From: Listeria ivanovii subsp. ivanovii
Lineage (GTDB): Bacteria > Bacillota > Bacilli > Lactobacillales > Listeriaceae
DNA length: 64,000 nt
Assembly: GCF_900187025.1 (NCBI RefSeq)
Contig: NZ_LT906478.1
Coordinates: 790,001-854,000 of the forward strand
Reading direction: 5' to 3'
Shown: in pieces, positions 35,237 through 44,453 of the stretch
Position numbering within the stretch: the stretch's first letter is position 1
How the letters are laid out: every line of letters starts with the position of its first letter
The notes under the pieces: generated by a model
What the model saw: only the letters and a program-made list of their open reading frames with translations
Databases searched by the model: none
Told to the model about the DNA's origin: nothing
Program-made: the position numbers and the translations under genes

Positions 35237-37885
35237 TTGGAGATATACCGCAAAAGCGCGGCAGAAGTATTGGAACAACTAGAAGCAACTGAAAAAGGTT
35301 TAACAACTAGTGAGGTTACAAAAAGGCAAGAAAAATACGGTTTTAATGAACTGAAGAATAAAAAGAAAGATCCACTTTGGAAACTGTTTCTAGAAACATT
35401 TAAAGATCCAATGGTGATTGTTCTAGTCATTGCAGCACTTGTTCAGTTAGTCTTAGGCGAAGTGGTTGAATCGCTCATTATCTTTTTAGTACTGATTGTC
35501 AATTCCATTATTAGTGTCGTCCAAACGAGAAAAGCGGAAAGTTCACTCGATGCTTTAAGAGAAATGTCTGCACCAGTTGCAAAAGTTATCCGTGATGGCA
35601 GCAAACAGAGTATCCACGCGCGTGAACTCGTTCCTGGCGATATTGTTATTCTAGACGCAGGTGATTTTGTCCCAGCAGACGGGCGTTTATTTGAAAGTGG
35701 CTCGTTGAAAATTGACGAAGGTATGCTGACAGGCGAATCGGAAGCTGTTGAAAAATATATCGATACGATTTCAGAGGAAGTGGGGCTTGGCGACCGTGTG
35801 AACATGGTATTTAGTGGCTCGCTTGTCGTGTATGGTCGTGGTATGTTTGTCGTAACAGGAACAGCTAGCGAAACAGAAATTGGTAAAATCGCTGGTCTTT
35901 TAGAAACAGCTGAAGCAAAGCAAACTCCTTTACAAAGAAAATTAGAATCCTTCAGTAAAAAATTAGGGCTTGGTATTTTAGCGCTCTGTATTTTGATTTT
36001 CGCCGTGGAAGCTGGACGCGTATTCCTTGGTAATGATTCAGCGGATATGGCAACAGCGATATTAAATGCCTTCATGTTTGCGGTAGCGGTGGCGGTTGCT
36101 GCTATCCCGGAAGCACTTTCTTCTATAGTGACGATTGTCCTTGCCGTTGGAACGAACAAAATGGCGAAACAACATGCGATTATTAGAAAACTCCCAGCAG
36201 TGGAAACACTTGGCTCCACCAGTGTTATTTGTACAGATAAAACTGGAACATTAACACAAAATAAAATGACGGTGGTTGACTACTATTTACCAGATGGAAT
36301 GAAAGAAAACTTCCCTGATAGTCCTGAAAAATGGTCAGAAGGAGAGCGTCGTCTGATTCATATTGCTGTTCTTTGTAATGACTCGAATATTAATTCAGAA
36401 GGAAAAGAACTCGGTGATCCGACTGAAGTGGCACTGATTGCTTTTAGTAATAAAAATAACCAAGATTATAATGAAATTCGTGAAAATTTCATCCGTGAAG
36501 GCGAAATTCCGTTTGACTCTGATCGGAAACTGATGTCAACACTTCACACATTTAGAGGAAATAAAGCCATGCTTACAAAAGGCGGACCTGATGTGATGTT
36601 TGCTCGCTGTAGTTATGTTTTCCTTGATGGAGAAGAGAAACCAATGACCGATGAAATTTTAACGAAACTAAAAGAAGTAAATGAAGAATTTTCGAATCAA
36701 GCGCTCCGAGTTCTTGCTTATGGTTACAAACGGATGGCAGCTGATTCAACAGAGTTAAGCTTACAAGATGAGCAAGATATTGTCCTTGTTGGCTTAACGG
36801 CAATGATTGATCCACCACGTGAAGCGGTTTATGCTTCGATTGAGGAATCTAAAAAAGCAGGAATTCGCACTGTCATGATTACCGGAGATCACAAAACAAC
36901 GGCACAAGCAATTGGTCGCGATATTGGCTTAATGGATGCCGATGATATTGCTTTAACTGGTCAAGAGCTAGACGCGATGCCTGAAGAAGAACTTGATAAA
37001 AAACTAGAACATATCGCTGTATACGCTCGTGTTTCTCCAGAAAATAAAATTCGTATCGTCAAAGCTTGGCAGAAAAAAGGAAAAATTACTGCAATGACCG
37101 GAGATGGTGTGAACGATGCTCCCGCTCTGAAACAAGCCGATATTGGCGTGGCGATGGGGAGCGGAACGGACGTTGCTAAAGACTCGGCTGCAATGATTCT
37201 AACGGATGACAATTTTGTATCGATTGTGGATGCAGTTGGGGTTGGTCGTACGGTTTTCGACAACATTAAAAAATCGATTGCGTATCTTTTTGCAGGCAAC
37301 CTTGGAGCAATTATTGCGATTTTATTTGCGCTCGTACTAGATTGGATTAATCCATTTACAGCATTACAATTACTATTTATTAATTTAGTCAATGATTCCT
37401 TGCCAGCGATTGCCCTTGGTATGGAGAAAGCGGAACCTGATGTGATGAAACGCAAACCGAGAGATATTAATGAAGGTATCTTTGCTGGCGGAACGATGCG
37501 CGCGGTCATTAGTCGCGGAGTGTTAATTGGTGTCGCTGTTATTATTTCGCAGTACATCGGTATGCAAATTTCACCAGAGATGAGCGTGGCAATGGCCTTT
37601 ACGACACTTATCTTAGCTCGTACGCTGCAAACATTTGCTGCTCGTTCCAATGTCCAAACCGCATTTGGCGCAGGATTTTTCAGTAACAAATATGTTATCG
37701 GTGCAGTATTACTTTGTTTCGTATTATATGGAGTAACCGTTTTACCAGGAGCACGCGAAATCTTCTCTATCCCGGCATCATTCGGGCTACATGAATGGTC
37801 GATTGCAGCTGGACTTGCACTCGGCGCGGTAATTATGATGGAGATTATCAAAGTGATTCAAAACAAATTTTTTAAAGAAGCATAA
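35237..37885 (+). CDS. lmca1: Ca2+-ATPase, LMCA1-type P2 ATPase
   Basis: This 882-residue P-type ATPase starts at TTG 35237 after GAAGGGA; a longer frame upstream has no ribosome binding site. With this start the phosphorylated Asp is residue 334 (DKTGTLT), which agrees with my memory of the studied L. monocytogenes LMCA1. TGESEAVEK marks the actuator domain and MTGDGVNDAPALK the hinge. Ion-site residues: M4 AAIPEALS keeps Glu, M5 GNLGAI has Ala where SERCA has Glu771, M6 NLVNDSLPA keeps Asn and Asp, and M8 LARTLQTF carries the Arg thought to limit the pump to one Ca2+ and to shift its pH optimum. It exports Ca2+ in exchange for protons. It is monocistronic with a terminator. Confidence 0.93.
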   Translation: MEIYRKSAAEVLEQLEATEKGLTTSEVTKRQEKYGFNELKNKKKDPLWKLFLETFKDPMVIVLVIAALVQLVLGEVVESLIIFLVLIVNSIISVVQTRKAESSLDALREMSAPVAKVIRDGSKQSIHARELVPGDIVILDAGDFVPADGRLFESGSLKIDEGMLTGESEAVEKYIDTISEEVGLGDRVNMVFSGSLVVYGRGMFVVTGTASETEIGKIAGLLETAEAKQTPLQRKLESFSKKLGLGILALCILIFAVEAGRVFLGNDSADMATAILNAFMFAVAVAVAAIPEALSSIVTIVLAVGTNKMAKQHAIIRKLPAVETLGSTSVICTDKTGTLTQNKMTVVDYYLPDGMKENFPDSPEKWSEGERRLIHIAVLCNDSNINSEGKELGDPTEVALIAFSNKNNQDYNEIRENFIREGEIPFDSDRKLMSTLHTFRGNKAMLTKGGPDVMFARCSYVFLDGEEKPMTDEILTKLKEVNEEFSNQALRVLAYGYKRMAADSTELSLQDEQDIVLVGLTAMIDPPREAVYASIEESKKAGIRTVMITGDHKTTAQAIGRDIGLMDADDIALTGQELDAMPEEELDKKLEHIAVYARVSPENKIRIVKAWQKKGKITAMTGDGVNDAPALKQADIGVAMGSGTDVAKDSAAMILTDDNFVSIVDAVGVGRTVFDNIKKSIAYLFAGNLGAIIAILFALVLDWINPFTALQLLFINLVNDSLPAIALGMEKAEPDVMKRKPRDINEGIFAGGTMRAVISRGVLIGVAVIISQYIGMQISPEMSVAMAFTTLILARTLQTFAARSNVQTAFGAGFFSNKYVIGAVLLCFVLYGVTVLPGAREIFSIPASFGLHEWSIAAGLALGAVIMMEIIKVIQNKFFKEA

Positions 37886-37886
37886 G

Positions 37887-37933
37887 AAAAGCAGGAATTC
37901 CCAGTCGTAATCAAGGGGATTTCTGCTTTTTGT
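37887..37933 (+). terminator. Intrinsic terminator of the LMCA1-like gene
   Basis: AAAAGCAGGAATTCCC (37887-37902) pairs with GGGGATTTCTGCTTTT (37915-37930) with minor mismatch, followed by a short T-rich end. Confidence 0.85.
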
Positions 37934-37983
37934 AGTATGCTATAATGTCGTTAAAGACAATCCGATAAAGGAGAGAGAAAACA

Positions 37984-38801
37984 ATGATTCAAGCTATTTC
38001 AGTAGATATGGATGGCACTTTTTTAGATGAGCACGGCGAATATGACCGTGAACGTTTTGAAAAAATCTATGCGAATTTGTTACAAAAAGAAATGAAGTTT
38101 ATCGTGGCAAGTGGCAATCAATACTATCAACTTAAATCTTTCTTTCCAGGTAAAGATAGAGAGATTTATTATGTTGCCGAAAATGGAGCTGTGATTTTTC
38201 ATAATGAAGCGTTAATAACTGTCAATCAATTTCCAAAATATTTAGTTGAAAAAATTCTCTATACATTGACCCAAGAATACCAAGATTTACAAGTGATTCT
38301 TTGCGGGGTGAAGAGTGCCTATTTACTTAAAGCAGCTAATCCCACTTTTAAAGAATTTGCCAAAAAATATTATGTTGAATTAAAAGAAGTGGAATCTTTT
38401 GTAACGCTACCAGAGGACACTTTTATTAAATTTGCGTTAGATGTAGCAATTGACCAAACGACGCAAATTGTCGAACAACTGAATCAGACCTTTCAAGGTG
38501 ATATTCGCGCAGTAGCAAGTGGACACGGTAGCATTGATATTATTATTCCAGGCGTGACAAAAGGGAGTGCAATTAGGCAGCTTTTAACACAATGGAGTAT
38601 CAGTCCGGCACAACTACTAGCTTTTGGAGATGCGAATAATGACTTGGAGATGCTTCAGCTTTCACCGCATATAGTTATGCAATGAAGAACAGTAGTGAAG
38701 AGGTCCTTGCCATAGCTAAGAATGTCGCTCCTTCCAATAATGAAGCGGGCGTACTCAAGGTGATGGAGCATTATCTGGATTTTAATACACCAACCAAATA
38801 A
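37984..38801 (+). pseudogene. Cof-type HAD phosphatase with 2-nt frameshift near the C-terminus
   Basis: The frame from ATG 37984 (ribosome binding site AAGGAGAG) reads as a Cof/HAD-IIB phosphatase: DMDGTFLDEHG with the nucleophile Asp9, VASGNQ, IPGVTKGSAI and FGDANNDLEML. It then ends early at 38685 (LSPHIVMQ, 233 residues). If two bases (AT at about 38671-38672, in CATATAG) are removed, the frame continues SYAMKNSSEEVLAIAKNVAP, then SNNEAGVLKVMEHYL, to TAA at 38799-38801. That is the normal C-terminal motif of the family and gives about 271 residues, the usual size. The early product keeps most catalytic residues but lacks the end of the Rossmann core, so activity is doubtful. Confidence 0.88.
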
Positions 38802-39039
38802 CAATCCCAACTGTCCAAACCATCGCTAGCGGAACAAGAATCCGGAACTTTGTTTTTTGTGTTTTATGATGAAAAAGTTGCATCGACATCCAACTGCCGA
38901 ATGCTCCGCCGAGAAACGCTGTAAGAAGAAGGGCAGATTCTGGGATACGGTAGGCATGTTTGATTGCTTTTCGTTTATCAATAGCGAACATTAGAAATGA
39001 AATAAATGTCATCGCGATTAAATAAATCGTTAAAACCAT
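38782..39039 (-). CDS. DUF1294-family small membrane protein
   Basis: This 85-residue protein starts at ATG 39039, after AAAGGGGGAA; an upstream in-frame ATG at 39126 has no ribosome binding site. The pattern FAIDKRKAIKHAYRIPESALL, then GGAFGSWMSMQLFHHKTQKTKF, is the DUF1294 signature, with two or three membrane segments. The function is unknown. Its last 20 bases overlap the frameshifted end of the convergent HAD gene. Confidence 0.88.
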   Translation of the reverse strand: MVLTIYLIAMTFISFLMFAIDKRKAIKHAYRIPESALLLTAFLGGAFGSWMSMQLFHHKTQKTKFRILVPLAMVWTVGIVIWLVY

Positions 39040-39119
39040 GAGTAATTCCCCCTTTAAATTGCGAAAACAAACTTTATTGATTAGAATAAAAGCATACCAC
39101 AAAAGAAAGCAGGGATAAA

Positions 39120-39497
39120 ATGGCAAAGGAAGTTATTCAAACAAATAATGCGCCAAAAGCACTTGGCCCTTATTCACAAGCGATAAAAGTAAATAATTTT
39201 ATTTTTACATCTGGGCAGCTTGGAATTAACCCGGAAACAGGAGAATTAGCTGAGGGAGCAGTTAAACAAGCAAAGCAAGCCTTTCGAAATCTTTCCGCTG
39301 TGTTAGAAGAAGCTGGATCTGGACTAAATAAAATTATCAAAGCAACGGTTTTATTCAAAGATTTAAACCAATTTACAGCAGTTAATGAAGTATATGCGAC
39401 ATTCTTTTCCAGTGATTTCCCAGCTAGAAGTGCTTTCCAAGTCGCGAAATTACCACTCGATGCTGAAATTGAAATCGAAGTTATCGCAGAAGCATAA
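39120..39497 (+). CDS. ridA: RidA-family enamine/imine deaminase
   Basis: This 125-residue protein is the usual length for RidA/YjgF/UK114 trimers, which hydrolyse reactive enamines made by PLP enzymes such as threonine dehydratase. Motifs seen are ALGPYSQAIKVNNFIFTSGQ, NLSAVLEEAGSGLNKIIKATVFLKD-like text, and Arg103 in PARSAFQVAKLPLDAEIEIE, which binds the substrate carboxylate. Glu120 in the final strand matches the catalytic position. It starts at ATG 39120 after AGGGA. No terminator is seen before the SAM riboswitch promoter that follows. Confidence 0.95.
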   Translation: MAKEVIQTNNAPKALGPYSQAIKVNNFIFTSGQLGINPETGELAEGAVKQAKQAFRNLSAVLEEAGSGLNKIIKATVLFKDLNQFTAVNEVYATFFSSDFPARSAFQVAKLPLDAEIEIEVIAEA

Positions 39498-39512
39498 ATA
39501 TTCAGAAAAAAA

Positions 39513-39542
39513 TTGACAATCCATTAGACGAAACGATATAAT
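39513..39542 (+). promoter_or_regulatory. Promoter of the SAM-riboswitch transcript
   Basis: A perfect -35 TTGACA (39513-39518) and perfect -10 TATAAT (39537-39542) are 18 bp apart. Confidence 0.9.
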
Positions 39543-39562
39543 AATAATCAATTACATAGCAA

Positions 39563-39656
39563 CTTATCAAGAAAGGTGGAGGGTTCTGGCCCAATGAAGC
39601 CTTGGCAACCGGAGTTTTCACGGTGCCAAATCCAGCAGGTAATACTGACAGATAAG
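39563..39656 (+). promoter_or_regulatory. SAM-I (S-box) riboswitch
   Basis: The closing stem is CTTATC (39563-39568) with GATAAG (39651-39656). Between them lie the conserved S-box blocks AGAAAGGTGGAGGG, CTGGCCCAATGAAGCC, TTGGCAACC, CGGTGCCAAATCCAGCAGG and ACTGACAGATAAGG. SAM binding should favour the downstream terminator and shut off the methionine-related gene when SAM is plentiful. Confidence 0.97.
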
Positions 39657-39679
39657 GCATGCGAATCAGGTAAATTTCT

Positions 39680-39718
39680 CTTTCCCTCAAAAGCTGTCTT
39701 TTAAGGGGAAGTTTTTTT
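39680..39718 (+). terminator. Riboswitch-controlled terminator
   Basis: CTTTCCCT (39680-39687) pairs with AGGGGAAG (39704-39711), with an inner AAAAG/CTTTT, followed by seven Ts. It is 34 nt before the start codon, the expected expression platform of the SAM riboswitch. Confidence 0.92.
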
Positions 39719-39752
39719 GTACATAAAAATAACTAGAATTGAGGCGAAGAAA

Positions 39753-40856
39753 ATGAATCAAGTAGCACCATTTTATGCAGATCATGTAGGAAGTATTTTA
39801 CGGACAAAGGCGATTAAAGATGCGCGGAGTAAATTCGCAGCAGGTGAAATTTCAGCCGAAGAACTACGCAAAATCGAAAATACAGAAATCAACTATATTG
39901 TTAAGAAACAAAAAGAAGTCGGGTTAAAAGCAATTACAGATGGAGAATTCCGCCGGGCATGGTGGCATTTTGATTTCCTGGAAAATTTGGACGGGGTAGA
40001 AGGATACGATGCAGCAGGAGGAATTCAGTTTAGCCAAGTGCAAACAAAATCGCATTCGGTGAAAATTACGGGTGCCATCGATTTTACGACACACCCTTTT
40101 ATTGCTGATTTTCAGTTTTTGAAAGAAGTTGTTGGTGCGAATCATGTGGCAAAGCAAACAATTCCAAGCCCGGCGATGCTTCATTATCGCGGGGATATTG
40201 AATATCAGCCATATCTGGATAATCCGGAAAAATTTGCTAGTGATTTAGCAAAAGCATATCAAAAAGCAATTCAGGCCTTTTATGATGCCGGTTGTCGCTA
40301 CTTACAATTAGATGATACTTCTTGGAGTTATTTATGCTCGGATGAACAGCGAGAAGTAGTTCGGGAACGTGGCTTTGATCCAGATGCACTACAAGAAACA
40401 TACAAAAAATTAATTAATGACGCAGTGCAAAATAAACCAGCAGATATGGTTATTACGATGCATATTTGTCGGGGGAATTTCCGTTCTACTTGGATTGCAT
40501 CTGGCGGCTATGGTCCAGTAGCGGAAACTTTATTTAGTAACCTAAATATTGATGGTTTCTTTTTAGAATATGATAACGAGCGTTCCGGTGATTTTGCCCC
40601 TTTAAAATATGTTAATCGACCGGATCTTAAAATTGTCCTTGGCTTGATTACATCCAAAACTGGCGAATTAGAAGACGCGGAATTAATCAAGGCACGCATT
40701 AAGGAAGCAAGTGAAATTGTTCCACTTAAACAATTACGACTTAGCCCACAATGCGGCTTTGCTTCTACGGAAGAAGGAAATATTTTAACCGAAGAAGAGC
40801 AATGGGAAAAATTACGTTACATCGTTAAAATTGCCAAAGATGTTTGGCATGATTAA
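39753..40856 (+). CDS. MetE C-terminal-like methyltransferase (YxjG/YxjH type)
   Basis: This 367-residue protein starts at ATG 39753 after GAGGCG. It matches the catalytic C-terminal barrel of cobalamin-independent methionine synthase but lacks the N-terminal half of full MetE (about 755 residues). Zinc ligands are visible as His and Cys in TMHICRGN, Glu in FFLEYDNERSG and Cys in LSPQCGFAS. Bacillus YxjG and YxjH have the same size and are also under S-box control. The reaction is methyl transfer to homocysteine or a related thiol; the methyl donor is uncertain. Its position after a SAM-I riboswitch supports a methionine role. Confidence 0.92.
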   Translation: MNQVAPFYADHVGSILRTKAIKDARSKFAAGEISAEELRKIENTEINYIVKKQKEVGLKAITDGEFRRAWWHFDFLENLDGVEGYDAAGGIQFSQVQTKSHSVKITGAIDFTTHPFIADFQFLKEVVGANHVAKQTIPSPAMLHYRGDIEYQPYLDNPEKFASDLAKAYQKAIQAFYDAGCRYLQLDDTSWSYLCSDEQREVVRERGFDPDALQETYKKLINDAVQNKPADMVITMHICRGNFRSTWIASGGYGPVAETLFSNLNIDGFFLEYDNERSGDFAPLKYVNRPDLKIVLGLITSKTGELEDAELIKARIKEASEIVPLKQLRLSPQCGFASTEEGNILTEEEQWEKLRYIVKIAKDVWHD

Positions 40857-40863
40857 ATAAGCG

Positions 40864-40901
40864 AAAGAACTAGTTGGAAGTTTTCAACTAGTTCTTTTTT
40901 A
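40864..40901 (+). terminator. Intrinsic terminator
   Basis: AAAGAACTAGTTG (40864-40876) pairs with CAACTAGTTCTTT (40885-40897) over an 8-nt loop and is followed by Ts. Confidence 0.93.
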
Positions 40902-40904
40902 ATC

Positions 40905-40944
40905 TTTACAAATAGGACGGTTAGCGCTAGAATAAGTGTTCTAG
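40905..40944 (+). promoter_or_regulatory. Promoter with LexA-like operator upstream of the UvrC-like gene
   Basis: -35 TTTACA (40905-40910) and -10 TAGAAT (40928-40933) are 17 bp apart. A perfect 6+6 inverted repeat CTAGAA-TAAGTG-TTCTAG (40927-40944) covers the -10 and ends next to the ribosome binding site. Within it AGAAT-AAGT-GTTCT resembles the Gram-positive LexA box CGAAC-N4-GTTCG in spacing and in most bases. Confidence 0.65.
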
Positions 40945-40959
40945 AAGGAGGTTATTCCT

Positions 40960-42060
40960 TTGAACACTCAATTACAACAAAAATTAACATTACTGCCTGA
41001 AGCGCCAGGATGTTATATATATAAAGATGAAAATCAAGAAATTCTCTACATCGGTAAATCAAAATGCTTAAAAAACCGAGTAAAGTCTTATTTTACTGGC
41101 AAACAAATTGGCAAAACAGCGCGACTCGTCCGGAAAATTCACGATTTGGAACTCATTATTACAAGTTCAGAAAAAGAAGCATTGCTACTCGAAATGATTT
41201 TAATTCAAAAATACCAACCGCCTTTTAATAGACAATTAAAGGAAGGGCCAAGTTATCCCTATATCAAAATCACCAATGAAAAAAATCCGCACATTGAAGT
41301 AGTTGTTGAAACAAAAGCGGATGGTGCACACTATTTTGGCCCTTATCCAGGTCGATATTCTGCAAGACAAACCGCGATGTTAATCGAAAAGTTATATCCA
41401 TTGTGTAGATGCGACGGGAAACCAGGTCGGCCATGTTTGTACTATCATCTAGGTCTTTGCTTAGGCCCATGCCAAGCCGAAATCACCCCAGCTGTGTATC
41501 AAGCACAAATTCAAAAAATCAGTCGGTTTTTAGAAGGCGATGTCAAATCGGTCAAAACCAAACTAACACAAGACATGCAAACTGCAACTGAAAAACTTCA
41601 ATTCGAAAGAGCCGCAGAACTTCGAGATACTATCCACGCCATTAACGAAACAATCGAAAAGCAACATATTATTTTCTCAGGGTTAAAAAACCGTGATCTC
41701 ATCGGTTGTTACGAACAAGATAATCATTTAAGTGTTTTTGTCTTTTTCGTTCGAAATGGTGCAATCAATGGAAACAAATGGCACGTTTTTGAAATCCAAA
41801 AGTCGCTTCAAGAAGATTTGGCAGACTTTATCAATCAATTTTATCAGGATCCAAACAATATCCAACCAAAAGAGTTGCTGATTGCAGAAAAAATAGATAA
41901 AATGTCTTTGTCAGCCTCACTTCAAAAAGTAACATCCTTCCCACAAAAAGGCGGGAAAAAGCAACAAATAAATTTAGCGGTCGAAAATGCCAAGAGCACC
42001 TATATCGCTTATGCCAAAATGAAAGAATACGATTTCGAAAACCAATTAAACAATAGTTAG
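40960..42060 (+). CDS. Short UvrC-like GIY-YIG nuclease
   Basis: This 366-residue protein starts at TTG 40960 after AGAAGGAGG. The GIY-YIG domain fills about residues 12-90 (PGCYIYKDENQEILYIGKSKCLKNRVKSYF). A cysteine cluster follows at about 148-172 (CRCDGKPGRPCLYYHLGLCLGPC), as in true UvrC. A UVR domain (KLQFERAAELRDTIHAI) lies at about 210-230. A part similar to the start of the RNase-H-like region ends the protein. True UvrC (about 600) has a full RNase H domain and helix-hairpin-helix repeats, which are missing, so this resembles the accessory Cho-like nucleases that make the 3' incision. The LexA-like box in front fits DNA-damage induction. Confidence 0.87.
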   Translation: MNTQLQQKLTLLPEAPGCYIYKDENQEILYIGKSKCLKNRVKSYFTGKQIGKTARLVRKIHDLELIITSSEKEALLLEMILIQKYQPPFNRQLKEGPSYPYIKITNEKNPHIEVVVETKADGAHYFGPYPGRYSARQTAMLIEKLYPLCRCDGKPGRPCLYYHLGLCLGPCQAEITPAVYQAQIQKISRFLEGDVKSVKTKLTQDMQTATEKLQFERAAELRDTIHAINETIEKQHIIFSGLKNRDLIGCYEQDNHLSVFVFFVRNGAINGNKWHVFEIQKSLQEDLADFINQFYQDPNNIQPKELLIAEKIDKMSLSASLQKVTSFPQKGGKKQQINLAVENAKSTYIAYAKMKEYDFENQLNNS

Positions 42061-42090
42061 AAGCTAGCTTTCACTGATTAGCTTCTTTCT
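42059..42090 (+). terminator. Intrinsic terminator of the UvrC-like gene
   Basis: AGAAGCTA (42059-42066) pairs with TAGCTTCT (42079-42086) over 12 nt and is followed by TTCTT. It overlaps the stop codon. Confidence 0.75.
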
Positions 42091-42124
42091 TATGTTGTGT
42101 TGAAAATCTTATCGCAAATAACTA

Positions 42125-42153
42125 TGGTCAATAATGTACCCTTATGGTAAAAT
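42125..42153 (+). promoter_or_regulatory. Candidate promoter of the glutamine-type ABC operon
   Basis: TGGTCA (42125-42130) and TAAAAT (42148-42153) are 17 bp apart, about 75 nt upstream of the start codon. Confidence 0.5.
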
Positions 42154-42230
42154 CTTACGAGGACGGAAAAAATTTAATGCTACATAAAATAATTAATTAT
42201 AGCTAAACATATATAGAGGGAGGACAAAAT

Positions 42231-43673
42231 ATGAAGAAATTTTCACGCTTCATACTCACAATGGCAATCGCTTGTGTTGCCATGTTTATTTTCACAGGAA
42301 ACGGGTTGCATGCCAAAGCCGCAGAAGAAACTTACTTAATTGGGACTGATACCACTTTTGCCCCTTTTGAATTTGAAAAAGATGGGAAACACGTAGGGAT
42401 TGATATGGATATCCTGAAAGCCATTGCCAAAGATCAAAATTTTAAATACGAAATTAAAGCAATGGGATTTAATGCAGCAGTTCAAGCACTTGAAGCTAAC
42501 CAAGTAGATGGTGTTATCGCTGGAATGAGTATTACAGACGAGCGAAAACAAAAATTTGATTTCTCTGATCCGTACTTTGATTCCGGCGTTGTTATGGGAA
42601 TCCTGAAAGATAACGACGAAATTAAGAATTACGATGACCTAAAAGGGAAAAAAGTAGCTGTTAAAACTGGGACAGAAGGTTACGCCTTTGCAGAAAAAAT
42701 AAAAGATAAATACGGTTTTGATATTGTTGTATTTGACGATTCAGCCCAAATGTATGATGACGTTAAAACAAGAAATTCTGTCGCATGTTTCGATGATTAT
42801 CCTGTACTCGCTTATGGTGTTCAAACAGGAAATGGGTTAAAAATCGTAACGGAAAAAGAAAAGGGGAATTCTTATGGTTTTGCAGTTAATAAAGGCAAAA
42901 ACAAAGAACTCTTAGAAAAATTCAACGCCGGTCTAGTGAACATTAAAGCAAGCGGCGAGTATGACGAAATTCTTGAAAATTATTTAGGAAAAGATGCAGT
43001 AAAAGAAAACACAACAGAAAAAGGTTTCATGGGAATTATTAAATCTTCTTGGCCTGCGCTTTTAGCCGGGATGTGGCTAACAATCAGACTAGCTGTTGTT
43101 TCCCTAATTATTGCTTTCATAATTGGTATTACATTTGGCTTTATGAAAGTAAGTAACAGTAAAATTTTACGAGGAATCGCTACTGTTTATGTCGACATTT
43201 TCCGTGGAACACCTTTAATCGTTCAAGCATTTTTCTTCTACTTTGGGATTCCAGCAGCGCTTGATTTCAGGATGCCAGTATTCCTAGCCGGTGTCATTGC
43301 CCTAAGCTTGAATGCAGGTGCCTATATGGTCGAAATCGTTCGTGGCGGAATTCAATCCGTCGACAAAGGACAAATGGAAGCAGCGCGAAGTCTTGGTTTA
43401 CCACATAAAAAAGCAATGCTAAAAGTTGTATTGCCGCAAGCCATTCGGATGATGATTCCGTCCTTTATCAATCAGTTCGTTATCACGCTAAAAGATACCT
43501 CGATTATGTCGGCAATCGGACTAGTCGAATTAACACAATCTGGAAAAATTATTATGGCGCGTACGTTCGAAAGTACCTGGACATGGCTCATTATCGGAAT
43601 CATGTACTTAATCGTCATTACTATTTTAACCAAAGTGTCTGATCGTTTAGAAAGGAGATTACGAAATGACTAA
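42231..43673 (+). CDS. Amino-acid ABC importer, fused substrate-binding protein and permease
   Basis: This 480-residue fusion starts at ATG 42231 after GAGGGAGGAC. Residues 1-30 are a signal peptide. Residues about 33-255 form a type-3 extracellular solute-binding domain ([47 protein letters not shown]). Residues about 270-475 form a HisM-type permease ([13 protein letters not shown]; the EAA loop [25 protein letters not shown]). The fusion means the binding domain stays attached to the membrane. The family carries glutamine or other polar amino acids. The ATPase gene follows with an 8-nt overlap, so the two are translationally coupled. Confidence 0.94.
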   Translation: MKKFSRFILTMAIACVAMFIFTGNGLHAKAAEETYLIGTDTTFAPFEFEKDGKHVGIDMDILKAIAKDQNFKYEIKAMGFNAAVQALEANQVDGVIAGMSITDERKQKFDFSDPYFDSGVVMGILKDNDEIKNYDDLKGKKVAVKTGTEGYAFAEKIKDKYGFDIVVFDDSAQMYDDVKTRNSVACFDDYPVLAYGVQTGNGLKIVTEKEKGNSYGFAVNKGKNKELLEKFNAGLVNIKASGEYDEILENYLGKDAVKENTTEKGFMGIIKSSWPALLAGMWLTIRLAVVSLIIAFIIGITFGFMKVSNSKILRGIATVYVDIFRGTPLIVQAFFFYFGIPAALDFRMPVFLAGVIALSLNAGAYMVEIVRGGIQSVDKGQMEAARSLGLPHKKAMLKVVLPQAIRMMIPSFINQFVITLKDTSIMSAIGLVELTQSGKIIMARTFESTWTWLIIGIMYLIVITILTKVSDRLERRLRND

Positions 43674-44394
43674 ACTCAAAGTAACTGGACTTAAAAAAAG
43701 CTTTGGCGCGAATGAAGTGCTAAAAGGTATTGATATCGAAGTGAAAGAAGGCGAAGTGGTCTGCGTAATTGGACCATCTGGCTCCGGAAAAAGCACCTTC
43801 CTTCGCTGCATGAACAACTTAGAAGAAATTACAGCCGGAGAAGTCATTGTCGATGATTTTAACATTACAGATAAAAAAGTAGATATTAACAAAGTACGCG
43901 AAAATATCGGAATGGTGTTTCAACATTTTAACCTTTTTCCACATCTATCTGTTTTAGAAAATATTACCCTTGCTCCTGTAGAACTGAAAAAAATGGATAA
44001 AGAAGCTGCGAAAAGTAATGCGGTTCGTCTATTAGAACAAGTGGGCCTAAAAGAAAAAGCAGATGAATACCCAAGTCAACTTTCTGGAGGACAAAAACAG
44101 CGGGTTGCGATTGCTAGAGCTCTTGCAATGGATCCAGATATTATGTTATTCGATGAACCAACCTCTGCACTCGATCCAGAAATGGTCGGAGAAGTACTAG
44201 GCGTTATGAAAGAATTAGCCAAACGTGGGATGACCATGATGATCGTCACACACGAAATGGGATTTGCTCGTGAAGTTGGTGATCGGGTCATCTTTATGGA
44301 TGGTGGCTATATCGTTGAAGAAGGTAAACCCGCAGATATATTTGACCATCCAACAAATCAAAGAACCATTAGTTTTTTAGATAAAGTTTTGTAA
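43666..44394 (+). CDS. glnQ: Amino-acid ABC importer ATPase
   Basis: This 242-residue ATPase has Walker [10 protein letters not shown] (about residues 33-41), Q-loop [17 protein letters not shown], signature [15 protein letters not shown], Walker [18 protein letters not shown] text ([14 protein letters not shown]) and the switch His in IVTHEMGFA. It is the usual size for the polar-amino-acid subfamily (about 240). It would power the fused binding protein/permease encoded just upstream; the start codon lies inside the end of that gene. A terminator follows. Confidence 0.95.
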   Translation: MTKLKVTGLKKSFGANEVLKGIDIEVKEGEVVCVIGPSGSGKSTFLRCMNNLEEITAGEVIVDDFNITDKKVDINKVRENIGMVFQHFNLFPHLSVLENITLAPVELKKMDKEAAKSNAVRLLEQVGLKEKADEYPSQLSGGQKQRVAIARALAMDPDIMLFDEPTSALDPEMVGEVLGVMKELAKRGMTMMIVTHEMGFAREVGDRVIFMDGGYIVEEGKPADIFDHPTNQRTISFLDKVL

Positions 44395-44407
44395 AAAAAT
44401 AATCACT

Positions 44408-44453
44408 AAAAAAAGAAATTCTCTTTAGTAACCAATAGAGAATTTCTTTTTTT
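44408..44453 (+). terminator. Intrinsic terminator of the ABC importer operon
   Basis: AAAAAAAGAAATTCTCT (44408-44424) pairs with AGAGAATTTCTTTTTTT (44437-44453) over 12 nt. Confidence 0.93.
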
